Of a DNA stretch of 50,559 nucleotides, positions 42,821 to 50,559 are shown piece after piece. Origin of the DNA: Sulfuritalea sp. Lineage in GTDB: Bacteria; Pseudomonadota; Gammaproteobacteria; Burkholderiales; Rhodocyclaceae. The notes under the pieces were generated by a model. The model saw only the letters and a list, made by a program, of their open reading frames with translations. It had not been told where the DNA came from and ran no database searches. Every line of letters starts with the position of its first letter. Positions within the stretch are counted from its first letter, which is position 1. A program made the translations under genes and the position numbers. The stretch lies in contig JAIPCF010000011.1 in NCBI GenBank assembly GCA_021738385.1, forward strand, positions 1 through 50,559. The letters run 5' to 3'.

Positions 42821-44254
42821 ATGAATGCTTTGGAATCGGCAACACCTCAGACTGACCATTCTTCTGCATTTGGTGGCGTGTTTGGACGCATGCATACCGC
42901 GAGTCGGCGTAGCGTGATCACGGAAAAACAGGTTCGCGTGACGCGGCTTGACGCCTTGTTCGCGATGTTGCACGCCAATACCGCGCGATTTGTCGCTGCG
43001 ATCGATGCCGATTTCGGACATCGATCAGAACACGAAACCCGGCTGCTGGAAATTTTTCCAAGTCTTGAAGCCATACGCCATGCCCGCTCGCATGTCGGTG
43101 CCTGGATGAGGCCACAGCGCAGATCGGCTTCGATCTGGTTTCGCCCGGGGCGGGCGAAAATTATTTCGCAGCCGCTGGGAGTCGTCGGCATTATCGTTCC
43201 CTGGAACTATCCCTTGCTGCTTGCCGTATCTCCGCTCGCGGCGGCGCTGGCGGCGGGCAATCGGGTCTTGATCAAGATGTCCGAATTCACCCCGCGTACC
43301 GGCGAACTGTTTGCCGAGTTGATCGCGCAGCATTTTGCCGAGGAGGACGTGGCGGTAGTGCTTGGCGATGCAACGGTGGGCGCCGAATTCGCGCGGCTGC
43401 CATTCGATCATTTGTTGTTCACCGGATCGACCCGGGTCGGGCACGATGTCATGCGCATGGCGGCCGACAATCTGACACCTGTCACGCTGGAGTTGGGTGG
43501 CAAGTCGCCGGCAATTATCGGCCCCGACTATCCGATGCAGAAGGCGGTCGAGCGCATCATGGTGGGCAAGCTGATGAATGCTGGGCAGACCTGTATCGCT
43601 CCCGACTACGTCATGGTGCCGGAAGGTCGCGAGCAGGATTTCATATCGGCGGCACGCGCCGTGGTTGCGCGCTGCTACCCCGATATGGCAAATACGAGGG
43701 ATTACACCGCGATCATCAACGAACGCCACTTCCAACGATTGGAGGGCTATATCGCTGACGCGCAGGCCAAGGGCGCAAAAATCGAGCCTCTCTCGGCGGC
43801 GGTGGCCGACCCGGCAGGGCGCAGACTGCCTCCGCTGGCATTGCTGAACGTGGATGACGGGATGCAGATCATGCAAGACGAAATTTTCGGGCCGCTGTTG
43901 CCGGTGTTGCCCTACCGCGATCTGGATGCGGCGATAGCCTGGGTCAACCAGCATCCACGCCCGCTGGCGCTGTACAGTTTCGAGAACGATAGCGGTCGCC
44001 GTGATCGCGTGCTGAGCGAGACAATTGCCGGTGGCGTGACCATCAATGACACCATCCTGCATATCGCACAGGAAAATCTTCCCTTTGGCGGCGTAGGCCC
44101 CAGCGGCATGGGGCACTACCACGGCATTGACGGATTCAAAACCTTCTCCAAACAAAAAGGGGTGTTCTACCAATCGGGATTGAACGGCATGTCGCTTTTC
44201 AACCCGCCATACGGCGCCTTGTTCGAGCGCCTCACCCGCTTCCTGATCAGGTGA
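42821..44254 (+). CDS. Coniferyl-aldehyde-dehydrogenase-type aldehyde dehydrogenase
   Basis: 477 residues from the ATG at 42821 behind GGGAG; the GTG at 42800 has none. VPWNYPLLLAVSPLAAALAAGN binds cofactor, LELGGKSPAII holds the catalytic Glu, and NAGQTCIAPDYV the catalytic Cys. The overall pattern (short form, C-terminal FLIR) fits CalB-like enzymes that oxidise aromatic or long-chain aldehydes. A C-terminal hydrophobic/basic end may associate with membrane. Neighbouring lipase and GMC oxidoreductase genes suggest alcohol or ester catabolism. Confidence 0.85.
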   Translation: MNALESATPQTDHSSAFGGVFGRMHTASRRSVITEKQVRVTRLDALFAMLHANTARFVAAIDADFGHRSEHETRLLEIFPSLEAIRHARSHVGAWMRPQRRSASIWFRPGRAKIISQPLGVVGIIVPWNYPLLLAVSPLAAALAAGNRVLIKMSEFTPRTGELFAELIAQHFAEEDVAVVLGDATVGAEFARLPFDHLLFTGSTRVGHDVMRMAADNLTPVTLELGGKSPAIIGPDYPMQKAVERIMVGKLMNAGQTCIAPDYVMVPEGREQDFISAARAVVARCYPDMANTRDYTAIINERHFQRLEGYIADAQAKGAKIEPLSAAVADPAGRRLPPLALLNVDDGMQIMQDEIFGPLLPVLPYRDLDAAIAWVNQHPRPLALYSFENDSGRRDRVLSETIAGGVTINDTILHIAQENLPFGGVGPSGMGHYHGIDGFKTFSKQKGVFYQSGLNGMSLFNPPYGALFERLTRFLIR

Positions 44255-44288
44255 CCTTCATGCCTGCGCGCCTTCAATTTTTCACGAT

Positions 44289-44322
44289 CGCCATCATTGG
44301 CGGTTTTCCGCCAATGATGGCG
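44289..44322 (+). terminator. 15-bp perfect hairpin after the aldehyde dehydrogenase gene
   Basis: CGCCATCATTGGCGG and its complement enclose a TTTT loop, 34 bases after the dehydrogenase stop. No T-tract follows, but the stem is perfect and would end or protect the upstream mRNA. It sits 7 bases before repeat copy K. Confidence 0.6.
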
Positions 44323-44329
44323 TGATCCT

Positions 44330-44354
44330 GAAAGTCGGCGATGGCGGCACGGCA
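44330..44354 (+). repeat. Dispersed 25-bp repeat, copy K (spans a start codon)
   Basis: GAAAGTCGGCG is followed by ATGGCGGCACGGCA. The ATG inside it is the proposed start of the lipase-like gene, so the repeat may supply both its start and first codons. Confidence 0.82.
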
Positions 44355-45264
44355 ATTACGCTGGCTATTGTTCAGCGAACTCATGATCTACGCAATGCTC
44401 ATCTATTGGCTTGCAGTGGGCACAGGCTGGGCACTGTCGCTGGTGCTCGGTCTGGCGCTCGCAAACTTCCTGTTTGTGCGCTTCCTGTTCGTCGGGCTGA
44501 CCTTTGCCCTCATGCTGAATGGTCGAGGCGCCGTCCCGCCAGAGCTACGTATCGGCCTGGTTGGAGCGCTGCGCATGGTACTCGAGGAGTATGTCGCCCT
44601 ATTGGTGCTGGCGGTTTTCGTCATGCCTTTCGAGGCTCTTTGGCTGGGGCCGGATCGTCTGGCGAAAACCAGGCCGGGACGCGTGCCGATACTGCTGATC
44701 CACGGCTACCAATGCAATCGCGGCTTCTGGTTCTGGCTGCGACCACGGCTAGAAGCCGCCGGCTGGATTGTGGCGACACACAACCTGGAGCCGGTGTATT
44801 CGGACATTGATGCGTATGTGCATGGTATTGCCAGGCGCATCGATGAAGTGCTGGCCGCCACCGGTGCGTCTCAGGTGATTCTCGTCGGACACAGCATGGG
44901 CGGCCTGGCGTCCCGCGCCTATCTGCGACGCCATGGCCATGCGAAGGTGGCGCGCCTGATAACACTGGGTTCGCCGCACCATGGCTCTCGCATGGCGAAC
45001 CTGGGTCTGGGTCCGAATGCGCGTCAGATGCGCATCAACAGCCCATGGTTGAACGCACTCGGGGCACCCGGAGCGGTGCCACTGCCACCGGGCTCGGTGT
45101 CCATCTACAGTTGCCACGACAACTACGTGTTTCCCCAGCAGGCAGGTTCGGCGCTGGAAGAAGCGACTGACATCGCCATCGGCGGAGTCAGCCATCTGGG
45201 AATGGCCATTTCGCCTCTGGTGCTGGACAAACTGCTCAAGGCCCTGGAGTCGCCCGCGCCATGA
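44341..45264 (+). CDS. Membrane-anchored alpha/beta hydrolase (lipase-like)
   Basis: 307 residues. The first 100 residues contain three hydrophobic stretches, so it is probably anchored in the inner membrane. The hydrolase domain has LLIHGYQCNRGFW (oxyanion region), the nucleophile elbow GHSMGG and GSPHHGSRMA, as in triacylglycerol lipases. The catalytic Asp and the His (near GGVSHLGM) are plausible. The start at 44341 lies within dispersed repeat copy K; ATG 44386 is an alternative. It lies between oxidoreductase genes that could process its products. Confidence 0.8.
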   Translation: MAARQLRWLLFSELMIYAMLIYWLAVGTGWALSLVLGLALANFLFVRFLFVGLTFALMLNGRGAVPPELRIGLVGALRMVLEEYVALLVLAVFVMPFEALWLGPDRLAKTRPGRVPILLIHGYQCNRGFWFWLRPRLEAAGWIVATHNLEPVYSDIDAYVHGIARRIDEVLAATGASQVILVGHSMGGLASRAYLRRHGHAKVARLITLGSPHHGSRMANLGLGPNARQMRINSPWLNALGAPGAVPLPPGSVSIYSCHDNYVFPQQAGSALEEATDIAIGGVSHLGMAISPLVLDKLLKALESPAP

Positions 45265-45320
45265 GGCTATTACAGAGACCGCCCGAAGCTTCGGTTTGAA
45301 TTTAATTGATCGGAAATGAC

Positions 45321-46925
45321 ATGAAGGAATTCGACTACATCGTAATCGGCGGCGGCCCTGGAGGTTGTGCTGTCGCGGGGCGGCTTTCGGAAGATCCCGC
45401 CATCAGCGTATGTCTTCTGGAAGCCGGTAAGGGCGATGATCAGACCCTGATCACGGTGCCCGTCGCCGCTGCAGTGATGCTGCCGACCACAATCAACAAC
45501 TGGGCCTTTAAAACCGTACCCCAGCCGGGTCTCAACGGTCGGCGCGGCTATGTTCCGCGCGGCAAGGCGATGGGCGGCTCGACGTCCATCAACGCAATGG
45601 TCTACAACCGGGGTCATTCATGGGACTACGATCATTGGGCGACGCTCGGCAATGACGGTTGGTCCTGGAGCGAAGTACTGCCTTATTTCAAGAAATCCGA
45701 ACACAACGAAGTGTTCCAGAACGAGTATCACGGGCAGGGAGGACCGCTCAACGTCGCAAAATTGCGTTCGATGAATCCCTTCCAGGAAATCTATCTTGAG
45801 GCTGCCCGCCAGGCCGGCTTCAAGATGAATAGCGATTTCAACGGCGCCGAGCAGGAGGGCATCGGCCTCCATCAGGTCATGCAGAAAAATGGCGAACGCT
45901 GGAATGCGGCGCGAGCCTACCTGGCCCCGCATCTGGCCAGCCGTCCCAACTTGACGGTGATCACCCAGGCACGCGCGCGACGCATCCTGCTCGACGGCAA
46001 ACGCGCGCGAGGTGTCGAGTTCCTGCAAGGCAGCGAAATTCACAGCTTTCAGGCGAACCGCGAACTGATTCTTAGCGCCGGTGCCTTGCAATCGCCCCAG
46101 TTAATGATGCTTTCGGGAATTGGTGCGGGCTCTGAACTACAGCAATTCGGCATCCCCGTGATTCACGATCTGCCGGGCGTCGGCAAGAATCTGCGTGATC
46201 ACATTGACTACATTTTTGCCTATCGCGCCAAGTCTCTTGAACTGCTCGGCTTCTCTTTGGGTGGCTCGCTTCAGCTTATCAAGGAGATCATGCGTTACCG
46301 CAAGCATCGCACCGGCCTGATGACGACGAATGGTGCGGAAGGCGGCGGCTTCCTGCGGCGTTTTCCGGACTCACCGGCGCCCGATTTTCAACTGCATTTT
46401 GTCGTCGGCATGATTGACGACCATCTTCGCAAAATGCATTGGGGGCACGGCTATTCCTGCCATGTCTGCCTGTTGCGACCGAAGAGTGTCGGCACGGTCA
46501 GTCTCGCCAGTGCCGACCCGGTAGCGGCGCCCAATATCGATCCGAAGTTTCTGGATCACCCTGACGATCTCGAGGCCATGGTCGAAGGATTCAAGCTCAC
46601 CCGGAAGATCATGGACGCGCCTGCGTTGGCAAACGTCAGTTGCGGCGAACTCTACACCGCCGGGGTGCACACGGACGACGAAATACGCGAAGAACTGAGG
46701 GCTCGCTCGGATACTGTCTATCACCCGGTCGGTACCTGCAAAATGGGAAGCGATCCAATGGCGGTGGTCGATTCCCACCTGCGCGTGCATGGCGTCGAAG
46801 GCCTGCGCGTGGTCGATGCCTCGATCATGCCAACGCTGATTGGTGGCAACACCACAGCGCCGACCATGATGATCGGTGAAAAGGCGGCAGACATGATTCG
46901 CAGCGATGCCGGGCACGAAGCTTGA
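45321..46925 (+). CDS. GMC family FAD-dependent alcohol/choline dehydrogenase
   Basis: 534 residues from the ATG at 45321. The Rossmann motif is IVIGGGPGGCAVAGRL, followed by GRRGYVPRGKAMGGSTSINAM (GMC signature 1) and GALQSPQLMMLSGIG (signature 2). The C-terminal catalytic region has YHPVGTCKMG with the active-site His and NTTAPTMMIGEKAAD. Similar enzymes (AlkJ, BetA type) oxidise alcohols to aldehydes. With the aldehyde dehydrogenase upstream, a two-step alcohol oxidation is plausible. Confidence 0.9.
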   Translation: MKEFDYIVIGGGPGGCAVAGRLSEDPAISVCLLEAGKGDDQTLITVPVAAAVMLPTTINNWAFKTVPQPGLNGRRGYVPRGKAMGGSTSINAMVYNRGHSWDYDHWATLGNDGWSWSEVLPYFKKSEHNEVFQNEYHGQGGPLNVAKLRSMNPFQEIYLEAARQAGFKMNSDFNGAEQEGIGLHQVMQKNGERWNAARAYLAPHLASRPNLTVITQARARRILLDGKRARGVEFLQGSEIHSFQANRELILSAGALQSPQLMMLSGIGAGSELQQFGIPVIHDLPGVGKNLRDHIDYIFAYRAKSLELLGFSLGGSLQLIKEIMRYRKHRTGLMTTNGAEGGGFLRRFPDSPAPDFQLHFVVGMIDDHLRKMHWGHGYSCHVCLLRPKSVGTVSLASADPVAAPNIDPKFLDHPDDLEAMVEGFKLTRKIMDAPALANVSCGELYTAGVHTDDEIREELRARSDTVYHPVGTCKMGSDPMAVVDSHLRVHGVEGLRVVDASIMPTLIGGNTTAPTMMIGEKAADMIRSDAGHEA

Positions 46926-47064
46926 TCGCAATGATGTTCAGAGCTTACGTAATACTGTCAGTGAACAAAACCGGCCACTGGCTGGGCGCTAAGACCTCGC
47001 TTCTGAATGACAGCACTAAACTCGTACGAGTCATACGGTGCTTACAAGCGGTGGCGCGCCTCTG

Positions 47065-48060
47065 CTAAGTGGATTGCGACGAGATGGTCGCCGCAACGAC
47101 ATGGCGAGCGCGGCGAGCGGCTCCCGGCGACATGCCGGTTAGTCTCTTGAAAGCGCGGCTGAAAGCGGCCTCGGAATGGTAGCCGAGCCGCTCCGCCACG
47201 TCGGACACGGTTGTGCGATCGTCGCGCAGGCGTGTCATGGCGTCCTCCATGCGCCAGCGGGTGGCGTATCGCATCGGTGGTTCGCCAACGAGTTCGGCGA
47301 AGCGTGCAGCAAATGCAGAGCGCGACATGGCGGCTTCCGCCGCAAGCATTTGTACCGTGAACTCGGTTGCGGGCTCGCGATGAATGAGCGCGAGGGCGCG
47401 ACCAATCTGATCATCTTGCAGAGCGCCAAGCCAACCCTGTCGGGTAGCGGGTGCGCTGGCCATCCAGGCGCGGATAGCCTGGATTACCAGTACGTCGCAG
47501 AGTCGCGTGATGATGGTCTCGCCCCCTGGCCGAAGCGCCTGCGCCTCGGAGATGATGAAACGCAAGGTACTTTGCAACCATTGCGCTTCTGACGCGTTCC
47601 AGGCGTCGACGTGAACCAGGTTCGGCAGCATGCGCACGAGTTTCTTGGCCACCGGATGGTCGAAAGCGACGGCTCCACACAGCATGATGGTGGTGGGTCC
47701 GTCGCCCCTGTGGACCAGTCGCTCGTAGCGTTCCGAGACCTGCTCGGCCTCGAGCGAGAACAGATCCACGCAGGGCAGGCCGGGCTCGCTGACTAGCCGA
47801 TGACCTCGGCCATGGGGCACAAGGCCGAGATCACCGGGCTGTAGACATTGCGGCGCTTCGCCCGGTATCTCAAGCCAGCTTCGACCCGCGATCACTATGT
47901 GGAACATCAGCGTGCCATCAAGTGCCGGTATGTCTACCCCAAATGGGGCCGAGATTTCCGAGCGGCAGTAAAAGGCGCCGTTCATTCGAAGGTGATGCAG
48001 CGCTTCACCGACCGGGTCGATGCGAGGCGTGCGATTGACGGAAGGCGTGTCGCTAGGCAT
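47065..48060 (-). CDS. AraC family transcriptional regulator
   Basis: 331 residues from the ATG at 48060; the upstream extension to 48204 covers the divergent promoter and is not family-like. The N-terminal cupin sensing domain (FHIVIAGRSWLEI, LQPGDLGLVPHG) is followed by a C-terminal double helix-turn-helix (LAAEAAMSRSAFAARFAELVG and VAERLGYHSEAAFSRAFKRLTG). Regulators of this type often control the divergent neighbour, here an SDR gene whose start is 138 bases away. Confidence 0.88.
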   Translation of the reverse strand: MPSDTPSVNRTPRIDPVGEALHHLRMNGAFYCRSEISAPFGVDIPALDGTLMFHIVIAGRSWLEIPGEAPQCLQPGDLGLVPHGRGHRLVSEPGLPCVDLFSLEAEQVSERYERLVHRGDGPTTIMLCGAVAFDHPVAKKLVRMLPNLVHVDAWNASEAQWLQSTLRFIISEAQALRPGGETIITRLCDVLVIQAIRAWMASAPATRQGWLGALQDDQIGRALALIHREPATEFTVQMLAAEAAMSRSAFAARFAELVGEPPMRYATRWRMEDAMTRLRDDRTTVSDVAERLGYHSEAAFSRAFKRLTGMSPGAARRARHVVAATISSQST

Positions 48061-48198
48061 GGTGATGATGCTACGGGAAAAGTACCGCGACGCCAAATAA
48101 TCAGGTGTTTCGAGCACAAAACAGAGACTTTCAGGCATTCCCGCGCCAATCATCGACCCATATAGTGGACGCAACCTAACAACGCGTGGAGACAGAAA

Positions 48199-48864
48199 AT
48201 GCAAGAGAAATTGAGAATCGTCGTAGTTGGCGCCACAGGTGGATCAGGACGTGCTACGGTGGAGCGCCTTTTGGCGCAGGGTCACTCGGTGACCGCGTTC
48301 TCGCGGAGCGCCGATCGTCTCATAGGGCTCTCCGAGCAGTTGACGACTATCAAAGGTGATGTCATGAACACCGACGAGGTTGACCGCGCAGTTGCTGGAC
48401 AAGACGTCATTGTCGTCACCTTGGGAATCAGCGAAAACGTCTTGCGTGTCCGTTTTGTCGGTGCTGCACACACACCGGACAATGTTCGTTCGGCGGGTAC
48501 GCGCAACGTTATCGCCGCCATGAAGAAGCACGCGGTCCGGCGGCTCGTGGTCCAGACGTCCTATGGTGTCGGCGAGACTCGCAGTCTCCTGGGTTTCGTT
48601 GAGAGACTGTTCTTCAGTCTTGTACTCAAGCCCCAGATGGAGGACACCGAGGTGCAGGAACAAGAGGTACGAAAAAGCGGAGTTGAATGGGTGATCGCCC
48701 AACCGGTTCATTTGACCGACGAGCATACCGGCCATGCACCATACGTTTCCGTTGTTGGCCAGACGCGCTTCAGAAAGGTAGCCCGCACTGCGGTAGCGAG
48801 CTTTCTGGCGCAAGCGGCAATTGTTCCCGACTATCTTGGCAGGTCCGTGGCTATTTCTGGCTAG
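48199..48864 (+). CDS. NAD(P)-binding SDR/NmrA-like oxidoreductase
   Basis: 221 residues. The N-terminal VVGATGGSGRATVERLLAQGH is the atypical-SDR dinucleotide-binding motif. The body resembles NAD(P)H-binding proteins of the NmrA/flavin-reductase type, and no catalytic YxxxK is evident. GGAGACAG stands before the ATG. The divergent AraC gene is its likely regulator. Substrate unknown. Confidence 0.82.
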   Translation: MQEKLRIVVVGATGGSGRATVERLLAQGHSVTAFSRSADRLIGLSEQLTTIKGDVMNTDEVDRAVAGQDVIVVTLGISENVLRVRFVGAAHTPDNVRSAGTRNVIAAMKKHAVRRLVVQTSYGVGETRSLLGFVERLFFSLVLKPQMEDTEVQEQEVRKSGVEWVIAQPVHLTDEHTGHAPYVSVVGQTRFRKVARTAVASFLAQAAIVPDYLGRSVAISG

Positions 48865-49269
48865 GGTTTGTATCTCAGCAGCATGATCAGTCGGCAAGTA
48901 CAGGTCAGCATTGAAGGATGAGCGGCTGTTTGAGATTTGGTAGCCGCGACTTGGGCCTGCAATGGAAAAACGACCGGCCCTGGCCGAACCGAGACGACCT
49001 GTCTCTTTGCCTGCTTGATTCTCACCCTGTTGTGCACAGCACTGCGAAGCAATAATCACGAAAACCGGATACCTCCATGAAACAGAAGGAAAGGGCCAGA
49101 TCCAGAGAGAAAACCCCAATGGCTCTATCTTTCTTGGTGCGGGCGACTGGAGGCTCGCTGATGGCGAGTAGCGCCTTCCAACCGCCGTATCACCAACGCC
49201 GACTTTTCGCGGCGCCTCGCCTGGCTAGCGTTTTCTCGGATGTTATGTACCGATGGCAGGTAAATCACA
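48865..49269. other. Gap between the SDR gene and the sbtA remnant
   Basis: About 400 bases with no recognisable gene. A frame at 49077-49277 has an acceptable start but no family resemblance and is crossed by repeat copy L. GC content falls in the middle. It may contain the former promoter region of sbtA; no clear boxes are seen. Confidence 0.5.
49183..49207 (-). repeat. Dispersed 25-bp repeat, copy L
   Basis: The minus strand has AAAAGTCGGCG followed by TTGGTGATACGGCG, in the gap upstream of the sbtA remnant. Its flanks CGCCG and CGGCG are complementary, as for copy C. Confidence 0.86.
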
Positions 49270-49856
49270 ATGATTGACACCGTCGTTCTGTTCTTCGTTT
49301 TTTGCTTGATCGCCGGTCCGGTGCGCTCGGAACTCAAACTCCCGGCGACCCTGTACGACACGCTGACAGTCTTCCTCCTGCTGGCCATCGGGCTCAAGGG
49401 TGGTGAGGGTCTTGCCACGCAAGAACTCAGTCCGCTGTTGCCGCAACTGGGTGCGGTAATCGTGCTTGGGGTGGTTCAGACGCTGATCGCCTAAGGCCTG
49501 CTGCGCGGTGCCGGCCGACAAACCCACTGGCGCGTCCTCGCGCACGAAGCATTTCTGATTAATGGTGTCACCCTGCTGCTGGGCGGCATTGCCATTGGCT
49601 GGGCAGCGGGGCTGGAAGGATTGGCCCCGGTCAAGGGACTGTTCTACGATATGTTCAAGGGTGCGTTGGTACTGTTTCTGCTGGAAATGGGTCTAATCGT
49701 CAGCCGCCAGGTCGGCGAGTTAAAAAACGCGGGCTGTTCCTTGTCACTTTCGGTCAGGCCTTGCCGCTGCTATCGGCACTGCTGGGGTTCGGCGTCGGCA
49801 TGCTGATCAGCCTCTTGCCCGGCGGATTGGCTCTGCCCGACATCGCGTCGAACCGC
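49270..49856 (+). pseudogene. Sodium-dependent bicarbonate transporter (SbtA-like), degraded
   Basis: The N-terminal 74 residues (VVLFFVFCLIAGPVRSELKLPATLYD, FLLLAIGLKGG) are SbtA-like. An in-frame TAA at 49492-49494 replaces what is usually a Tyr codon. The frame resumes as GLLRGAG, then jumps directly to THWRVLAHEAFLINGVTLLLG, so about 80 residues of the middle are missing. A frameshift follows at the A-run near 49721-49727. The remaining helix LLSALLGFGVGMLISLLPGG is in another frame and stops short of the C-terminus. Clearly non-functional. Confidence 0.82.
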
Positions 49857-49884
49857 AGGCTGCTGCAGTCGCGCGCGAATACCC

Positions 49885-50052
49885 GAATACCATTTCCCGG
49901 GCGAAGTGGCCATCTTCGCGCATGCGGAATTCGAAGTCGTGGCACTCAGGCAGCTGGGAACGCCGGCCATCCTTTATCCTATGCGCTACGCCGTCGATTA
50001 CGCTGTTGAGGCAAACAGCGACCTTAGTCGCCCGAAGGAGCAACGTTCGTGA
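49885..50052 (+). pseudogene. Orphan C-terminal tail, possibly a cation antiporter
   Basis: The frame EYHFPGEVAIFAHAEFEV then LRQLGTPAILYPMR runs to a TGA that overlaps the GTG of the stress-protein gene, the natural end of a coupled upstream gene. Its N-terminal part is missing. I suspect the regulatory C-terminal domain of a cation:proton antiporter from the phrase and context, but I am not sure of the family. It is joined directly to the sbtA remnant. Confidence 0.45.
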
Positions 50053-50483
50053 AACCTCTCGCCCGGATTCTTGCCGCCACCGACCTTTCCGCACCGGCAC
50101 GCCATGCCGTGGGCCGCGGGTTTCGCATCGCCACAGAAACGGCCGCGGCTTATTCCGTCATCCATGCCACCGAACTAAATGCCCTGGACAGTCTTTCCGA
50201 GCTGCTCGGTGCGGACTTCTGCAAGGTCAAGCAGCGGCTGAAAGACGGTGCGCACGACGCCTTGCAACAGATACTGGCTGATCCCGCGCGCAACCAGGGC
50301 GTGGCTGCCGAGGCCAGGATTGTTTCGGGAGCGCCGCTGGAAGTCACCGCCGAGGAGGCCGACCGGCTCGATGCCGACCTGCTGCTGGGCAGCGTCACCA
50401 AACATGTGCTGGCCGAATCTCAATGCGATGTGCTGGTGATTAGCGATGCCGGCTCGCCTCGGGACGCTGACCGCGATGCTTGA
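50049..50483 (+). CDS. Universal stress protein family, internally deleted
   Basis: 144 residues from a GTG overlapping the previous stop. The UspA fold is recognisable: ILAATDLSAPARHAV at the start, then EADRLDADLL and LLGSVTKHVLAESQCDVLVIS at the end. The ATP-binding GxxG segment that should separate DADLL from LLGS is absent, a loss of about 15-20 residues at a short repeated CTGCTG. The frame is kept, so a protein is made, but nucleotide binding is doubtful. Confidence 0.72.
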   Translation: MKPLARILAATDLSAPARHAVGRGFRIATETAAAYSVIHATELNALDSLSELLGADFCKVKQRLKDGAHDALQQILADPARNQGVAAEARIVSGAPLEVTAEEADRLDADLLLGSVTKHVLAESQCDVLVISDAGSPRDADRDA

Positions 50484-50559
50484 ACGCTGGCGCAAGCTGA
50501 TCCCGACCCGTACGCAGCTGGAGAGTAACCGCTGGCTGGGCTGGCTGACGCCATTTCTC
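50476..50559 (+). CDS. DUF2062 family protein, N-terminus only (cut by window end)
   Basis: 28 residues from the ATG at 50476, overlapping the stress-protein gene by 8 bases. WRKLIPTRTQLESNRWLGWL resembles the start of DUF2062 membrane proteins. Only the beginning is visible, so the call is tentative. Confidence 0.5.
   Translation, partial: MLERWRKLIPTRTQLESNRWLGWLTPFL

Noticed and set aside
44527..44550. Half match to the repeat (CGCCGTCCCGCCAG) in the lipase-like gene
   Set aside because: Only the right half agrees; the TCGGC/AAAA half is absent. It may be a decayed copy but is not counted.
46498..46520. GTCTCGCCAGTGCCGAC in the GMC oxidoreductase gene resembles the dispersed repeat
   Set aside because: The ACTTTT end is replaced by ACCCGG, and the encoded SLASADP is a conserved GMC-family motif, so the match is explained by protein conservation.
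49077..49277. 66-residue open frame
   Set aside because: No family resemblance, crosses the dispersed repeat, and lies in decaying sequence.

Overview
The window is about 50.6 kb of GC-rich, gene-dense chromosome from a betaproteobacterium. The evidence is the gene order hda-perM-purM, the phaC-phaB-phaB-phaR-rimO block, the endonuclease-type MutL and the overlapping-stop/start operons. A Rhodocyclales or Sterolibacteriaceae-like host is my inference from protein resemblance; no 16S gene is present to confirm it.

Layout. 1-13.6 kb is housekeeping: tRNA-Ser, a HAD phosphatase, hda, a PerM-like permease, purM, miaA and mutL, then a tight co-directional run of dedA, a lipoprotein gene, purN, a DUF3108 gene, an RsmB-type methyltransferase, a PLD nuclease, mscS and rlmB. 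13.6-19.5 kb is an accessory segment with an intact AAA-ATPase/subtilase pair of the IetAS type, a PIN gene and an hsdM gene that are both truncated and joined tail to tail, a VapBC-like toxin-antitoxin pair, and a 5'-truncated metallo-beta-lactamase remnant. 19.5-31.4 kb holds a pyrimidine-dimer glycosylase, a TM2 protein, a carboxylesterase, a RavA/ViaA-like chaperone pair coupled to a DUF364 gene, thioesterase and 3-hydroxyacyl-CoA dehydrogenase genes, bamD, rluD, pgeF and a ZIP transporter. 31.5-38.4 kb is the polyhydroxyalkanoate cluster (phaC, two phaB, phaR), rimO and a GlcD-like oxidase. Then come a tRNA-Ala/tRNA-Glu operon with a clear promoter and terminator, and cobalamin late-step genes (cobC, cobS, cobT behind a cobalamin riboswitch, cobU divergent). 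42-49 kb carries an uncharacterised gene, a coniferyl-aldehyde-type dehydrogenase, a lipase-like hydrolase, a GMC oxidoreductase, and an AraC regulator divergent from an SDR. 49.2-50.5 kb is a decaying stretch: an sbtA pseudogene, an orphan C-terminal tail, a universal stress gene with an internal deletion, and the start of a DUF2062 gene.

The strongest unexplained signal is a dispersed 25-bp repeat: twelve copies, no indels between them, six on each strand, in intergenic sequence and inside reading frames (mutL twice, the DUF3108 gene, the DUF364 gene, rluD, pgeF, cobT). In six of seven coding copies the same repeat strand is the coding strand, so the repeats encode two recurring peptides. 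None lies in the IetAS/toxin-antitoxin segment. The second main point is the IetAS module and the scarred defence locus beside it. Smaller structures include an 18-bp perfect palindrome inside cobT, a 17-bp inverted repeat near bamD, and a candidate PhaR operator over the phaC promoter.
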